Positions 19,449-28,728 of a DNA stretch of 64,000 bases are shown piece by piece. Position 1 is the first letter of the stretch, and each line of letters opens with the position of its first letter. The notes under the pieces were generated by a model. That model worked only from the letters and a program-made list of their open reading frames with translations, was not told the origin of the DNA and did not search any database. Source of the stretch: Campylobacter concisus (lineage in GTDB: Bacteria > Campylobacterota > Campylobacteria > Campylobacterales > Campylobacteraceae); NCBI RefSeq assembly GCF_003048575.1, contig NZ_PIRZ01000003.1, positions 186,001 through 250,000 on the forward strand, in the 5' to 3' direction. Made by a program: the position numbers and the translations under genes.

Positions 19449-19758
19449 TGGATTGCGGCTTAGTCCGCGATCTATTTCTTTTTCACTTTATAGATTTTAA
19501 AATTCCATTCGCTCGCAAAAATTGACTACTAAATTTGGCTTCATTGACCACTTAGCTCAAATTTTAGAGCCGAAATTACTCGTTCATGAAATTTTAAAAT
19601 TTACAAGACCTTAATAGCATAGTGCGTTAGATGATGGCGCGCTTTGTTCTTAGCCACAAACTACAAATTCTATAAATTTTAAAGCTCCCATTAAGTTTTC
19701 ATCAAGCACCTTATTAGCCAAAATTTTGTAAAATCCACTCATTAAAAAAGGATAAAAA
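19449..19758 (+). other. Intergenic region upstream of dnaE
   Basis: 310 bases without a supported gene. It holds the terminator at its left end and a TAAAAT -10-like box at 19729-19734, 25 bases before dnaE, with AAAGGA at 19748-19753 as ribosome site. The middle part has only short AT-rich frames broken by stops; I saw no convincing RNA structure there. Confidence 0.5.
19451..19485 (+). terminator. Rho-independent terminator after universal stress gene
   Basis: Stem GATTGCGG / CCGCGATC (19451-19458 with 19465-19472, one G-U pair), six-base loop CTTAGT, then a T-rich tail TATTTCTTTTTC. Confidence 0.82.
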
Positions 19759-22700
19759 ATGAGTGAAAATTCTAGCTTTACACACCTGCATTTACACACC
19801 GAATACTCCCTACTAGACGGAGCAAACAAGATAAAAGAGCTAGCTCACGTACTTCATGATAGAGGCGACACAGCAGCGGCGATTACTGATCACGGCAATA
19901 TGTTTGGAGCGATAGATTTTTACAAGGCGATGAAAAAAGAGGGGATAAAACCACTAATTGGCATCGAAGCTTATGTACATAATGGCGAGCAGCTTGATGA
20001 CAAGAGTACTAAACAGCGTTTTCACCTTATACTAATCGCCAAAAACGAGACTGGCTATAAAAATTTAATGTATCTTAGCTCCATGAGCTACATCGAGGGC
20101 TTTTACTACTATCCTCGTATAAATAAAAAAATTTTAAAAGAGCACAGTGAGGGCTTGGTTTGTAGCTCTGCTTGCTTGCAGGGAGAGGTGAGTTGGCATC
20201 TAAATTTAAGCGATCGTAACGTCAAATTTGGCGCAAAGGGCTACGAGAGAGCAAAAGAGGTTGCACTTGAATATAAAGAAATTTTTGGAGATGACTTTTA
20301 CCTTGAGATCATGCGCCACGGCATCGGCGATCAAAAACGCATTGATGATGATATTTTACGCATCGCTAAAGAGACTGGCATAAAGGTTATCGCCACAAAC
20401 GATACTCACTACACTTTTAAAGAGCGAGCCGACGCACATGAGGTTTTTATGTGTATCGCGATGAACAAAACTTTAGATGATCCAAATCGACTTCGTCACA
20501 GCGTTCATGAGTTTTTTGTCAAAAGCAAAGAGCAGATGAGTGAGCTATTTTTAGATATCCCTGAAGTGATAGAAAATACCCAAGAGATCGTGGATAAGTG
20601 CAATCTTGAGATTAAGCTTGGCAACCCAACTCCGCCAAATTTTAAATTTACTCTTGAATATGCCAAAGAGAGAAATTTAACACTTCCAGAGCCTGAAAAT
20701 AGATATAGCTTTAAAAATGATGCTGTATTTTTTGAATATGAATGTAGAAAGGGGCTTGAAGAGAGGCTAAAATTTGTCCCTGAAAATTTACATGACGAAT
20801 ACAAAAAGCGCCTTGAGATAGAGATTGGCATAATTAATAAAATGAATTTCCCAGGCTACATGATGATCGTTTGGGACTTCATAAATGAGGCTAAAAGTAG
20901 AGGTGTGCCAGTTGGTCCAGGACGTGGTTCTGCGGCTGGTAGCTTGGTCGCTTACTCGCTAAAGATCACTGACCTTGACCCGATCCCATACAACCTACTT
21001 TTTGAGAGGTTTCTAAACCCAGAGCGTGTTAGCATGCCAGATATCGACGTGGATTTTTGTCAAAGTAGGCGTGGCGAGATTATCGACTATGTTACGCAAA
21101 AATATGGAAAATTTAACGTTGCTGGCGTTATTACCTTTGGTAAATTGCTCGCAAAAGGTGTTATTAGAGACGTTGCTAGGGTTTGTGATATGCCTTACGC
21201 CGAAGCCGATGCGATGGCAAAGTTAATACCTGATGAACTTGGTATTACACTAAAAGATGCTTACGAAAAAGAGCCAAAGATAGCTGAGCTCATCAGTCAA
21301 AATCCAAAGGCAGCTAAAATTTGGAAATTTGCACTTGATCTTGAGGGGCTAAATAGAAACGCCGGTCAGCATGCAGCAGGTGTTGTTATCTCAAATGAGG
21401 AGCTGTGGAATAAAACTCCGCTATTTCGCCAGCCAAACAGCCCAGAAGATCGCTATGTTACGCAGTATAGCCTTAAATATCTTGAGGATGTGGATTTAAT
21501 TAAATTCGACTTTCTTGGACTAAAAACACTAACGGTTATCGATAATGCCATAAAGCTAGTAAAACAACGAACTTGCAAGGATATTATTTGGGAGCAGATC
21601 GATAAAAACGATTCTAATGTTTATAAAATGATACAAAGCGGCCAAGCGATAGGAATCTTCCAAATCGAGGGCGAGGGCATGAGAAAGCTAGGAACTAGCT
21701 TGCGTCCAGACTGCTTTGAGGATATCGTCGCGATGCTAGCGCTCTACCGCCCAGGACCGATGGAGAGTGGCATGCTCGATGACTTTGTCAAAAGAAAACA
21801 TGGCGAGGCAGAGATAACCTACTCATTTAAAGAGCTTGAGCCGATCCTTGCGCCAACATACGGCGTGATCGTCTATCAAGAACAAGTTATGCAAATCGTT
21901 CAAGCCATAGGCGGCTTTAGCCTTGGCGGGGCGGACCTTGTACGCCGTGCGATGGGTAAAAAGATCAAAGAAGAGATGGATAGGCTAAAGGGCGAGTTTG
22001 TAAAAGGTGCTGAGGCAAAAGGGCTAAATGGACAAAAAGCAGACGATCTTTTTGAGCTAATTGTAAAATTTGCAGGATATGGCTTTAATAAATCTCACTC
22101 CGCAGCTTACGCTTATGTTACCTTTCAAACAGCTTATCTTAAGGCCTATTATCCAGCTGAATTTATGGCTGCACTTCTTACAAGCGAAGAGAGCAACGTC
22201 GATAAGATCGTTCGCTATATCGATGAGATAAAACGCATAAATATAGATACTTTGCCGCCATCTATAAATAAATCAACTAAAGAATTTAGCGTCGTTAAAA
22301 ATGGCGATCATGACGGCATTATCTTTGGGCTTGGTGCGATTAAAGGCGTTGGTGGAGCGGCTATTGAAAATATTATCACTGAGCGTGAAGCAAATGGCGA
22401 ATTTAAGAGTATGGACGACTTTGTCTCAAGGATAGATCCATTTAAAGTAAATAAAAAGGTCTTTGAAAGCCTTATAAAAGCCGGATGTTTTGATGAGTTT
22501 GGCTTTAGTCGTAAGATGCTTATGCAAAATGTAGAAAATATCATAGAAGCTTGCAAAAGTGCTGCGCAGATCCGTAAAAATGCAGTTGAGAGTTTATTCG
22601 GCGAAGATGAGAGCATGAACGATGTGAAGATAAATTTTGTCACGATAAATGATGAATTTGACATCAAACAAATTTTAAAATTTGAGCAAGAGAGCGTTGG

Positions 22701-23376
22701 TATCTACCTTTCTGGTCATCCACTTGATGACTATAAAGATGAGATTAATAAGATAAAATACACTCTAAGTTCAGAATTTGAGAGCTTGCCGCAAAGCGCT
22801 GAAATTTTAGTCGTTGGCAAGATCGAAGACTTTAGCACAAGGATAACCAAAAGCGGCAAGAAAATGGGCACTATAAACGTGCTTGATTTTCATGGAAATA
22901 TCGAGATCGCAGTCTTTGAAAGAGAGCTTGGTAACATCGAAGATATAGTAAAAGATGAAGCAAAACGCGACCTGCCTTATGCTTTTAGGATAAATATCAC
23001 AAAAGATGATCAATTTGTAAGGACAAATTTAAACGAGGTTTATAGCCTAGAAGATGCGCAAAATTTAGACTTTAAAACAAGAAAACTAAAACAAAACTCT
23101 AAATTTTCTAAAAATGAAGAATCTAGCATGCCTCAAAGAGCAAGAGAATATGCTGAGCTAGAGGTGCTTTTATGCCTTAGTGAGCTTAGCAAAGATAAGA
23201 TAACTAGCCTTTATAATCTTGGCTATAACGAACATATAAAAAGTGGCACAAACAATGATAAGCGTCTTGTTATTAAGATAAAAAATGAAAATACGGCTCA
23301 AATTTTTGTCTATAAGACAAAATTTGTTGTAAATGACAGCTTTAAAGAAAAAGCACTTCAAGCAATAGCTTGCTAA
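19759..23376 (+). CDS. dnaE: DNA polymerase III alpha subunit
   Basis: 1205 residues, the replicative polymerase catalytic subunit. The PHP domain opens with FTHLHLHTEYSLLDGANKI (about 7-25), keeping the H-x-H metal motif. The polymerase active site includes Asp428 and Asp430 in MPDIDVDF, with GPGRGSAAGSLVAYSL just upstream. FNKSHSAAYAYVTFQTAYLK (about 775-794) and the C-terminal OB-fold (about 1010-1090) follow. The start is set by AAAGGATAAAAAATG. It ends at the overlap with the DUF6882-like gene. Length and domain order are those of DnaE1. Confidence 0.98.
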   Translation: MSENSSFTHLHLHTEYSLLDGANKIKELAHVLHDRGDTAAAITDHGNMFGAIDFYKAMKKEGIKPLIGIEAYVHNGEQLDDKSTKQRFHLILIAKNETGYKNLMYLSSMSYIEGFYYYPRINKKILKEHSEGLVCSSACLQGEVSWHLNLSDRNVKFGAKGYERAKEVALEYKEIFGDDFYLEIMRHGIGDQKRIDDDILRIAKETGIKVIATNDTHYTFKERADAHEVFMCIAMNKTLDDPNRLRHSVHEFFVKSKEQMSELFLDIPEVIENTQEIVDKCNLEIKLGNPTPPNFKFTLEYAKERNLTLPEPENRYSFKNDAVFFEYECRKGLEERLKFVPENLHDEYKKRLEIEIGIINKMNFPGYMMIVWDFINEAKSRGVPVGPGRGSAAGSLVAYSLKITDLDPIPYNLLFERFLNPERVSMPDIDVDFCQSRRGEIIDYVTQKYGKFNVAGVITFGKLLAKGVIRDVARVCDMPYAEADAMAKLIPDELGITLKDAYEKEPKIAELISQNPKAAKIWKFALDLEGLNRNAGQHAAGVVISNEELWNKTPLFRQPNSPEDRYVTQYSLKYLEDVDLIKFDFLGLKTLTVIDNAIKLVKQRTCKDIIWEQIDKNDSNVYKMIQSGQAIGIFQIEGEGMRKLGTSLRPDCFEDIVAMLALYRPGPMESGMLDDFVKRKHGEAEITYSFKELEPILAPTYGVIVYQEQVMQIVQAIGGFSLGGADLVRRAMGKKIKEEMDRLKGEFVKGAEAKGLNGQKADDLFELIVKFAGYGFNKSHSAAYAYVTFQTAYLKAYYPAEFMAALLTSEESNVDKIVRYIDEIKRINIDTLPPSINKSTKEFSVVKNGDHDGIIFGLGAIKGVGGAAIENIITEREANGEFKSMDDFVSRIDPFKVNKKVFESLIKAGCFDEFGFSRKMLMQNVENIIEACKSAAQIRKNAVESLFGEDESMNDVKINFVTINDEFDIKQILKFEQESVGIYLSGHPLDDYKDEINKIKYTLSSEFESLPQSAEILVVGKIEDFSTRITKSGKKMGTINVLDFHGNIEIAVFERELGNIEDIVKDEAKRDLPYAFRINITKDDQFVRTNLNEVYSLEDAQNLDFKTRKLKQNSKFSKNEESSMPQRAREYAELEVLLCLSELSKDKITSLYNLGYNEHIKSGTNNDKRLVIKIKNENTAQIFVYKTKFVVNDSFKEKALQAIAC

Positions 23377-23390
23377 TGCCTGGAGAAGCG

Positions 23391-24065
23391 ATGTTTTTAG
23401 ATAAGCTTGGCATAGATAAAAGTAACTGGAGCGAGCTTTTTAGCGCATGTGTCGGCAAATCGACATTACTTCAAAAACGTGCATTTAAGCTACTTGTTGA
23501 AGGTAGCAACTGGCAGGTTGATTTTGATAGTGGCAAAATTTACTTTGATGGGCGTGAGTTTGACATGCAGTTTATTGGCTCTGAAAGCTTCTCGTCAAAT
23601 ACGTGGCTTTGGGGTTATGAAAATATAAATGGCTTTGATGAGCGTTTGCTCGAGCTTGCAAATAAAGCACGGGAGTTTGGCGAGAAATTTGGACTTAGTG
23701 CATTTAGCACGCCACAATTTGAGCTAGATGAAAATTTTAATGGCCACACGATTAGTATGGTTGCTTGCACCGCTTTTGATGAGCAAAATTATTATAGGAT
23801 AGAGTACGAGGGCGGAGCTGCGTATGTGGCTTTTAGATCAGATGTGGTCTTTGAGGAACCAGTGCTAGCAAATGAGCTTTTGAGCGCAGTAAATGAGTGT
23901 TTAAGCACTTACGAACTAGATCACAAAATCCTTGTAAAAGGACTTTTGCTAAGTTGTGATATGAAATTTAGCGAAAGTCCTAATGAGATCGTAGCGAATA
24001 AAAACGAGCTTAGCTTTAAATTTGACGAGCTAAATAGGCTCATAAATATTTCAAGTACGCTTTAA
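23391..24065 (+). CDS. DUF6882-like conserved protein
   Basis: 224 residues from ATG 23391, chosen for GGAG at 23382-23385; an upstream ATG at 23376 overlaps the dnaE stop (TAATG) but lacks a ribosome site. The sequence contains WQVDFDSGKIYFDGREFDMQ, then SNTWLWGYENINGF, a pattern I associate with DUF6882 proteins (a stretch where a stored sample is compared with tryptophan-rich 'WLWGWAN' blocks). Function is unknown. It appears soluble. Its stop shares bases with the stop of the convergent cysteine hydrolase gene. Confidence 0.78.
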   Translation: MFLDKLGIDKSNWSELFSACVGKSTLLQKRAFKLLVEGSNWQVDFDSGKIYFDGREFDMQFIGSESFSSNTWLWGYENINGFDERLLELANKAREFGEKFGLSAFSTPQFELDENFNGHTISMVACTAFDEQNYYRIEYEGGAAYVAFRSDVVFEEPVLANELLSAVNECLSTYELDHKILVKGLLLSCDMKFSESPNEIVANKNELSFKFDELNRLINISSTL

Positions 24066-24724
24066 AATTTAATGCTCTTTACCACATCAGCACCAAGTGC
24101 TAGCTTCATATGAAGAGAGAACATCTCGTGATAAAAGTCGCCGTTATGTCCTGGTATGTCATATGTTTGCGTAAGATCAAACGGTACAATAACTCTTACT
24201 TTTTTGTTGTATTCATTGGCTCGCAACTTAAGATAACTAACACACTGATAAACGCACATATCAGTGCAATCCCCAGTGACTATAAAGGTGTCTAGCTCTG
24301 GATGCTCTTCTAAAAATTTCTCAAATTCTTTATTGAACGCAATGCTTAAAGAGTTTTTATAAAATGCTTTGATCTCTTTAAAAAAGCTTAGATTTTCTAT
24401 CTCTTTTACGGTTTTTATCTCATTTGTATCAAGCATAGCGTGAGGTAAAAAAGTCTCAAATTCTTTTGAATCACTGGTGTGCCTATCTTCTATAAGGATA
24501 AAATTTCTAAAACCAAAATCTTTCCACGCTCTATCAAAAAGTGTTGCGATCCCTTTTGATAAGTCGGCTACTCTTTGACTAGAGAGCGCACCACTGCCAG
24601 CAAATGCTTCTATCATATCAATGCAAATAAATGCAACGTTTTTTGCTCCATCGTTTGAAATTTCTCTCAAATCAAGCGTCTGAAGAGATTCTTTAAAAAC
24701 CTCAAGTTCGTTGTGTATGTTCAT
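24062..24724 (-). CDS. Cysteine hydrolase, isochorismatase/nicotinamidase family
   Basis: 220 residues from ATG 24724, chosen because AAGGAG lies eight bases upstream; an upstream in-frame start at 24754 sits inside flgS. The isochorismatase fold is seen in NVAFICIDMIEAFAGSGAL (catalytic Asp of DMI), the EDRHTSDSKEF block and DTFIVTGDCTDMCVYQCVSY, where the nucleophilic cysteine of TGDCTDMCV lies. The family hydrolyses amides such as nicotinamide. The final GHNGDFYHEMF is unusual. It is the last gene of the flgS operon and converges on the DUF6882-like gene. Confidence 0.85.
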   Translation of the reverse strand: MNIHNELEVFKESLQTLDLREISNDGAKNVAFICIDMIEAFAGSGALSSQRVADLSKGIATLFDRAWKDFGFRNFILIEDRHTSDSKEFETFLPHAMLDTNEIKTVKEIENLSFFKEIKAFYKNSLSIAFNKEFEKFLEEHPELDTFIVTGDCTDMCVYQCVSYLKLRANEYNKKVRVIVPFDLTQTYDIPGHNGDFYHEMFSLHMKLALGADVVKSIKF

Positions 24725-24726
24725 TC

Positions 24727-25710
24727 TTACTCCTTTATTGGTAAATTTATGCAAAATGTTTTTGGATTTAGTGTGATCTCAATACTGCCTTTGTGAGCCT
24801 CTATGATCTGTAAGCAAAGATGTAGTCCAAGGCCGTTTCCTTTTAGCTTGCTACTTTTAAACGGCTCAAAAACTATGGCTTTATCTTTGATAGGTTCGCC
24901 ACTATCATAAATGATAAATTTATGTTCACTTGGTGTTTTTTCATAGCTTAAAATGATTTCTCCTTCATCATCATCGCTCTCTTCGATGGCATCAATAGCG
25001 TTAAATAAAATATTTTGAAAGACGATGGCTAGTAGATCAAGATCGCCCATATATTTGCCATCTGGAAATTCTAGGCTAAATTTAATATCCTTTGAATAGT
25101 CATAAAAATTTATAGCCTCTTCACACTCTTTTTTAAGCTGCAAAAAGTCAAAAATTTGTGCATTTATATTAAGGCCTTTTGTAAAAAGTAGTGTAGCTTT
25201 GATTATGCGTTCGACTCGCCATGTAGCTTTTTGTATTTGATTTACGATAGGCTTTGTGCGCTCATCAGCTCTTTTAAGTAGAGTTGAAGCTAAAAGCGAG
25301 ATAGAGCCTACCGGATTTCTGATCTCGTGGGCTAGGTGAGCTGCCACTTGACCCATAGATGCAAGACGCTCGGTGCGTTTTTCTACTGTTATGTTTGTTG
25401 CAGAGATTATTAGTTTATTGTCTTTAGAGCTTGTTTTAAAAAGATAAATTTGCCCATCTACATTTATCTCACCCTCTTTTTTTGGTATCTCTTTAAAAAT
25501 TTTACCAAGTCTTACTGCTTCTGAGTTTTGTAAAAAGATCTCATCATTTTCATCTAACACCCATATGGCATTTGGCAAAATTTCTACAATATCTTTAATG
25601 AAATTTTGCAAGCTTGCATAAGATGATGTTAAATTTTTATATTCGTTTTCTATCAGATAAGTCTGCTCTATCAGGCTTTTTAATCCAGCTTGGATATCGT
25701 GTTCGTTCAT
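24727..25710 (-). CDS. flgS: FlgS, flagellar NtrB-like sensor kinase
   Basis: 327 residues. FlgS phosphorylates FlgR to switch on sigma-54 flagellar genes once the export apparatus is built. There is no membrane segment. Residues about 35-110 are a PAS-like region (ILPNAIWVLDENDEIFLQNS). The H-box is LAHEIRNPVGS with His128. The N-box (NILFNAIDAIEES), G1 (YDSGEPI), F and G2 boxes (GNGLGLHLCLQIIEAH) are all intact. Only the kinase is here; flgR is not in the window. The start overlaps the upstream DUF234-type gene (ATGA). Confidence 0.92.
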   Translation of the reverse strand: MNEHDIQAGLKSLIEQTYLIENEYKNLTSSYASLQNFIKDIVEILPNAIWVLDENDEIFLQNSEAVRLGKIFKEIPKKEGEINVDGQIYLFKTSSKDNKLIISATNITVEKRTERLASMGQVAAHLAHEIRNPVGSISLLASTLLKRADERTKPIVNQIQKATWRVERIIKATLLFTKGLNINAQIFDFLQLKKECEEAINFYDYSKDIKFSLEFPDGKYMGDLDLLAIVFQNILFNAIDAIEESDDDEGEIILSYEKTPSEHKFIIYDSGEPIKDKAIVFEPFKSSKLKGNGLGLHLCLQIIEAHKGSIEITLNPKTFCINLPIKE

Positions 25711-26543
25711 TTTAAAAGTTCCTCAAAATCGCTAATTTCATAAAGCTTTAGCCTTTCATCCTTTAAATTTCTTAGCTCGCTACTAAATCCACTCTTTGAA
25801 AAAAGAGCAATAATATCTGGCCTAATGTTTAGTTTTTCGCATTTTTTTAATAGTAAATTTAGCACATTTTTACAAACTTTTCTCTCTTTGTATTTTGCCT
25901 CGCCGACTATTATTTTGCCACCTATATTTAATAGCATATCAAGCTCTATATTTTTGCTCCAAAAGCTACTTAAAAATATGCCATTAATCAGAAATTTTTT
26001 TGCCATGAGTTCACCGCATAAAATTTCAAATCCAAGACTTGCATATTCGTCAAATTCTTTTTTTATGATGGCTAAAATTTCATCATTTTTACCAGCTTTT
26101 AGCAAGCTTAAATTTGGCTCTATAAATCTAAACCAAAACCTTGAAAAATGGCTATTAAAATGTATTTTATCCTCAACTTTATAGCCCCTTTCTTCCTTTT
26201 TTAGCATTTGGTTTTTTGATCTTTTTGGCAGTACTTCTCTACTTTTCTCAATCAGTAAAAAATTCTTTTCAAAAAGCTTTGCATAGACTTTGCCAGCTAG
26301 GCTTTGAGGTAAAATTTTATGTACGTTAAATTTTTTTCTATCACTTCGTGCAAGTTTTATGAGGGCAGATTTTATAGCATCGTTTGTATCGGATTCGAAG
26401 TAAAATTTTGGCATCAAAGCTAAGAAGTTGTTTAAAATTTCAGCCTCGATCGCTTCAAAAACATCATAATATGAGTGCTTTAAATCAAACTCATCAAAGA
26501 CGAGATGAAATTTAATAAGTTCATTTATATCAAGATGTTTCAT
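25707..26543 (-). CDS. DUF234-type nuclease-fold protein beside flgS
   Basis: 278 residues, start ATG 26543. The C-terminal part contains ELDMLLNIGGKIIVGEAKYKER (about 205-225), a D-x(n)-E-x-K arrangement of restriction-endonuclease-like folds and the hallmark of DUF234 modules found at the end of archaeal-type AAA ATPases. No Walker A motif is present, so this is a stand-alone module. The N-terminal half (FHLVFDEFDLKHSYYDVFEAI) is helical. It is the first gene of the flgS operon and overlaps flgS by 4 bases; I recall a similar gene next to flgS in C. jejuni. Role unknown. Confidence 0.72.
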   Translation of the reverse strand: MKHLDINELIKFHLVFDEFDLKHSYYDVFEAIEAEILNNFLALMPKFYFESDTNDAIKSALIKLARSDRKKFNVHKILPQSLAGKVYAKLFEKNFLLIEKSREVLPKRSKNQMLKKEERGYKVEDKIHFNSHFSRFWFRFIEPNLSLLKAGKNDEILAIIKKEFDEYASLGFEILCGELMAKKFLINGIFLSSFWSKNIELDMLLNIGGKIIVGEAKYKERKVCKNVLNLLLKKCEKLNIRPDIIALFSKSGFSSELRNLKDERLKLYEISDFEELLK

Positions 26544-26621
26544 TCGCTCAAATGTTGATTTTAAAGCTTTTATATCGGCTCCTTTATTTGGGCATTGTAG
26601 TATATTTTAGCTAAAGTAATC

Positions 26622-26627
26622 TATAAT
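26622..26627 (+). promoter_or_regulatory. Sigma-70 -10 box for the aminotransferase-thi operon
   Basis: TATAAT in AATCTATAATGATACGC, 27 bases before the TTG start at 26654. Upstream is T/A-rich. No thiamine riboswitch (thi box CUGAGA) is seen between this box and the start. Confidence 0.55.
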
Positions 26628-26653
26628 GATACGCAAAAAACAAGGGTTATGAT

Positions 26654-27985
26654 TTGGTAAATTTAGAGCACATTAGAGAAAATATAATTTTAAAAAATGG
26701 CATTTATTATTTTGATTTCACAGCTTCAGGACTAGCTTATAGGCCTATCGAAGATGAGATGGCAAAAATACTTCAAACATACGCAAATACGCACTCTATT
26801 AGCTCATCAAATGCTTATAAAACTGCTCAAATTTATGAAGATTCAAGACGTGAATTAAAAAGCTTACTGGGACTTGATGAGAGCTTTTATCTTTTTACTT
26901 GTGGCAATGGAGCTACTGGTGCGATAAAGAAATTTCAAGAAATTTTAGGAATTTATGCACCACCAGCGTTAAAAAAAAGATATGCGTTAAAGCCAGATGA
27001 AAATTCTCCGCTCGTGGTGCTTGGCCCTTATGAGCACCATTCAAATGAGATAAGCTTTAGGCAAGCACTTTGCGAGGTTGAGCGTATCAGGCTTGATAAA
27101 AATGGAGGGATCGACTTTAATCATTTGGAGCAAATTTTAAGGATAAATGTCGGTCGTGAGATCATCGCAACTTTTAGTGTGGCTTCAAATGTGACTGGGG
27201 TTTTGAGTGATTATAGAAAAATTTATACTCTTATAAAATCTTATGGTGGCATTGTGGCATTTGATGCTGCAAGCTTTAGTGCTTATGGAAATATTGATTG
27301 CGACTATTTTGATGCTCTTTTTTTATCGCCACATAAATTGCTTGGTGGAGTTGGAAGTTGTGGGCTTCTTGCTATAAAAAAGATACTTGCAAACTCAGAT
27401 GAGCCGACATTTGCTGGTGGTGGAACGGTAAGTTATGTCAGCAAAAACTACGCTATATTTGTAAAAGATAGTGAGCAGCTAGAAGAGGCTGGCACTCCGC
27501 CTATTTTAGGACTTATAAGGGCAAATTTGGCTTATGGGCTAAGAAATGAGATAGGATTTGAGGCAATATATGAAAACGAGAGCGAGATTGGAGAGTATTT
27601 GGAAAAAAGACTAGCAGAAATTCCTGAGCTTACTTGCTATCATCCAAATAATGCAAAGCGTTTGCCGATATTTTCTTTTAATGTAACCGGTGTTTCGCCT
27701 TATGAACTAGCCAAAGTTTTAAGCAAAGAATATGGTATTCAAACGCGTGCAGGATGTTCTTGTGCTGGACCGTATGGACATGATTTGCTTCATTTAAAAG
27801 AAGACGCACTATTTACCCATAAGCCAGGCTGGGTAAGGGCTGGGCTTCACTATACGCATACGCCACAAGACGTGGATTATTTAGTAGATGCATTAAAAAA
27901 TAGCATTAAGAAGTATTCAAGCATTTGGAAGGTCGATGATCCTTTTAGTGTTGATAAAATTTCAGGTTGCAAGGGAGATAGATGA
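26654..27985 (+). CDS. Class V PLP-dependent aminotransferase, cysteine desulfurase-like
   Basis: 443 residues, TTG start with AAGGG upstream. The PLP-binding lysine is Lys228 in SPHKLLGGVGSCGLLAIKK, and the cysteine-rich loop RAGCSCAGPYGHDLL (Cys368 and Cys370) resembles the RAGxHC loop of SufS/NifS-type cysteine desulfurases, with a second cysteine. The substrate is unknown; desulfuration or transamination are both possible. The gene is coupled to thiD by a 4-base overlap, so it may supply sulfur or another step in thiamine synthesis. A close paralogue lies at 29396-30718. The same type of gene is known next to flgS in C. jejuni. Confidence 0.85.
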   Translation: MVNLEHIRENIILKNGIYYFDFTASGLAYRPIEDEMAKILQTYANTHSISSSNAYKTAQIYEDSRRELKSLLGLDESFYLFTCGNGATGAIKKFQEILGIYAPPALKKRYALKPDENSPLVVLGPYEHHSNEISFRQALCEVERIRLDKNGGIDFNHLEQILRINVGREIIATFSVASNVTGVLSDYRKIYTLIKSYGGIVAFDAASFSAYGNIDCDYFDALFLSPHKLLGGVGSCGLLAIKKILANSDEPTFAGGGTVSYVSKNYAIFVKDSEQLEEAGTPPILGLIRANLAYGLRNEIGFEAIYENESEIGEYLEKRLAEIPELTCYHPNNAKRLPIFSFNVTGVSPYELAKVLSKEYGIQTRAGCSCAGPYGHDLLHLKEDALFTHKPGWVRAGLHYTHTPQDVDYLVDALKNSIKKYSSIWKVDDPFSVDKISGCKGDR

Positions 27986-28728
27986 AAAATATATTAATCA
28001 TTGCAGGAAGTGACAGCGTTGGCGGAGCTGGCGTGCAGGCTGATATTAAGACATGCGAGGCATTTTCTTGCTACGTAGCGACAGCTATCACGGCTCTTAC
28101 AGCACAAAATACAAATGGCGTTAGCAATATCTTTGCTACAAATGTTACAAATCTAAATGAGCAGATCAAAATGATAGACGAGGAGCTAAATATAGATGCT
28201 ATCAAGGTTGGAATGCTTTTTAACCAAGAGCTTATATCTTGCGTTGGTTCTTGGCTTGAAAAATTTCATAAGCAAGGCATCAAAATAGTAATAGATCCAG
28301 TTTGTGTAGCAAAATCAGGCTCAAAGCTTCTTGAAGATGACGCGATAGCAAGCTTAAAAGAGCTTTTTAAATTCGCAGACATTATCACGCCAAATATCGA
28401 TGAAGCCAAAGTTTTGGAACTTGATAGCAAAAATTTACCTTGCGATATGATCTTAAAGCGAAGCATGGTTGCAGAAATTTGCGAAGATACTCTTTTTAAA
28501 AAAAATGGTGACGTGCTTAAATTTAAAGAGCCACTAATACAACCAGAGATCATGCACGGGGCTGGATGTAGTTTTGCGAGTGCGCTGGCCTGCTTGCTGG
28601 CAAATGGACACACCAAAGAAGAGGCTATAAAACTAGCCAAAAAATACATTTTAAATGCTATTAAAAATGCAATTACGACAAAATTTGGCAAACGTCTACT
28701 AAATCATAAAGTTGGCATAAGTGATTGA
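27982..28728 (+). CDS. thiD: Hydroxymethylpyrimidine/phosphomethylpyrimidine kinase
   Basis: 248 residues, ribokinase fold. ThiD phosphorylates HMP twice to give HMP pyrophosphate for thiamine synthesis. The N-terminal block ILIIAGSDSVGGAGVQADIK is diagnostic, followed by AIKVGMLFNQELI, DPVCVAKSGSKLL and the anion-hole segment MHGAGCSFASALACLLANG. It starts on the aminotransferase stop (ATGA), and its end overlaps thiE by 8 bases. Size is slightly below the common 260-270 residues but all core motifs are present. Confidence 0.95.
   Translation: MKNILIIAGSDSVGGAGVQADIKTCEAFSCYVATAITALTAQNTNGVSNIFATNVTNLNEQIKMIDEELNIDAIKVGMLFNQELISCVGSWLEKFHKQGIKIVIDPVCVAKSGSKLLEDDAIASLKELFKFADIITPNIDEAKVLELDSKNLPCDMILKRSMVAEICEDTLFKKNGDVLKFKEPLIQPEIMHGAGCSFASALACLLANGHTKEEAIKLAKKYILNAIKNAITTKFGKRLLNHKVGISD

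Noticed and set aside
19486-19758. A small gene in the dnaE upstream region
   Set aside because: Frames are short, broken by stops and have no ribosome site.
26544-26653. Possible TPP riboswitch before the aminotransferase-thi operon
   Set aside because: Only about 110 bases, no CUGAGA thi box and no long stem structure by eye; a plain TATAAT promoter explains the region.
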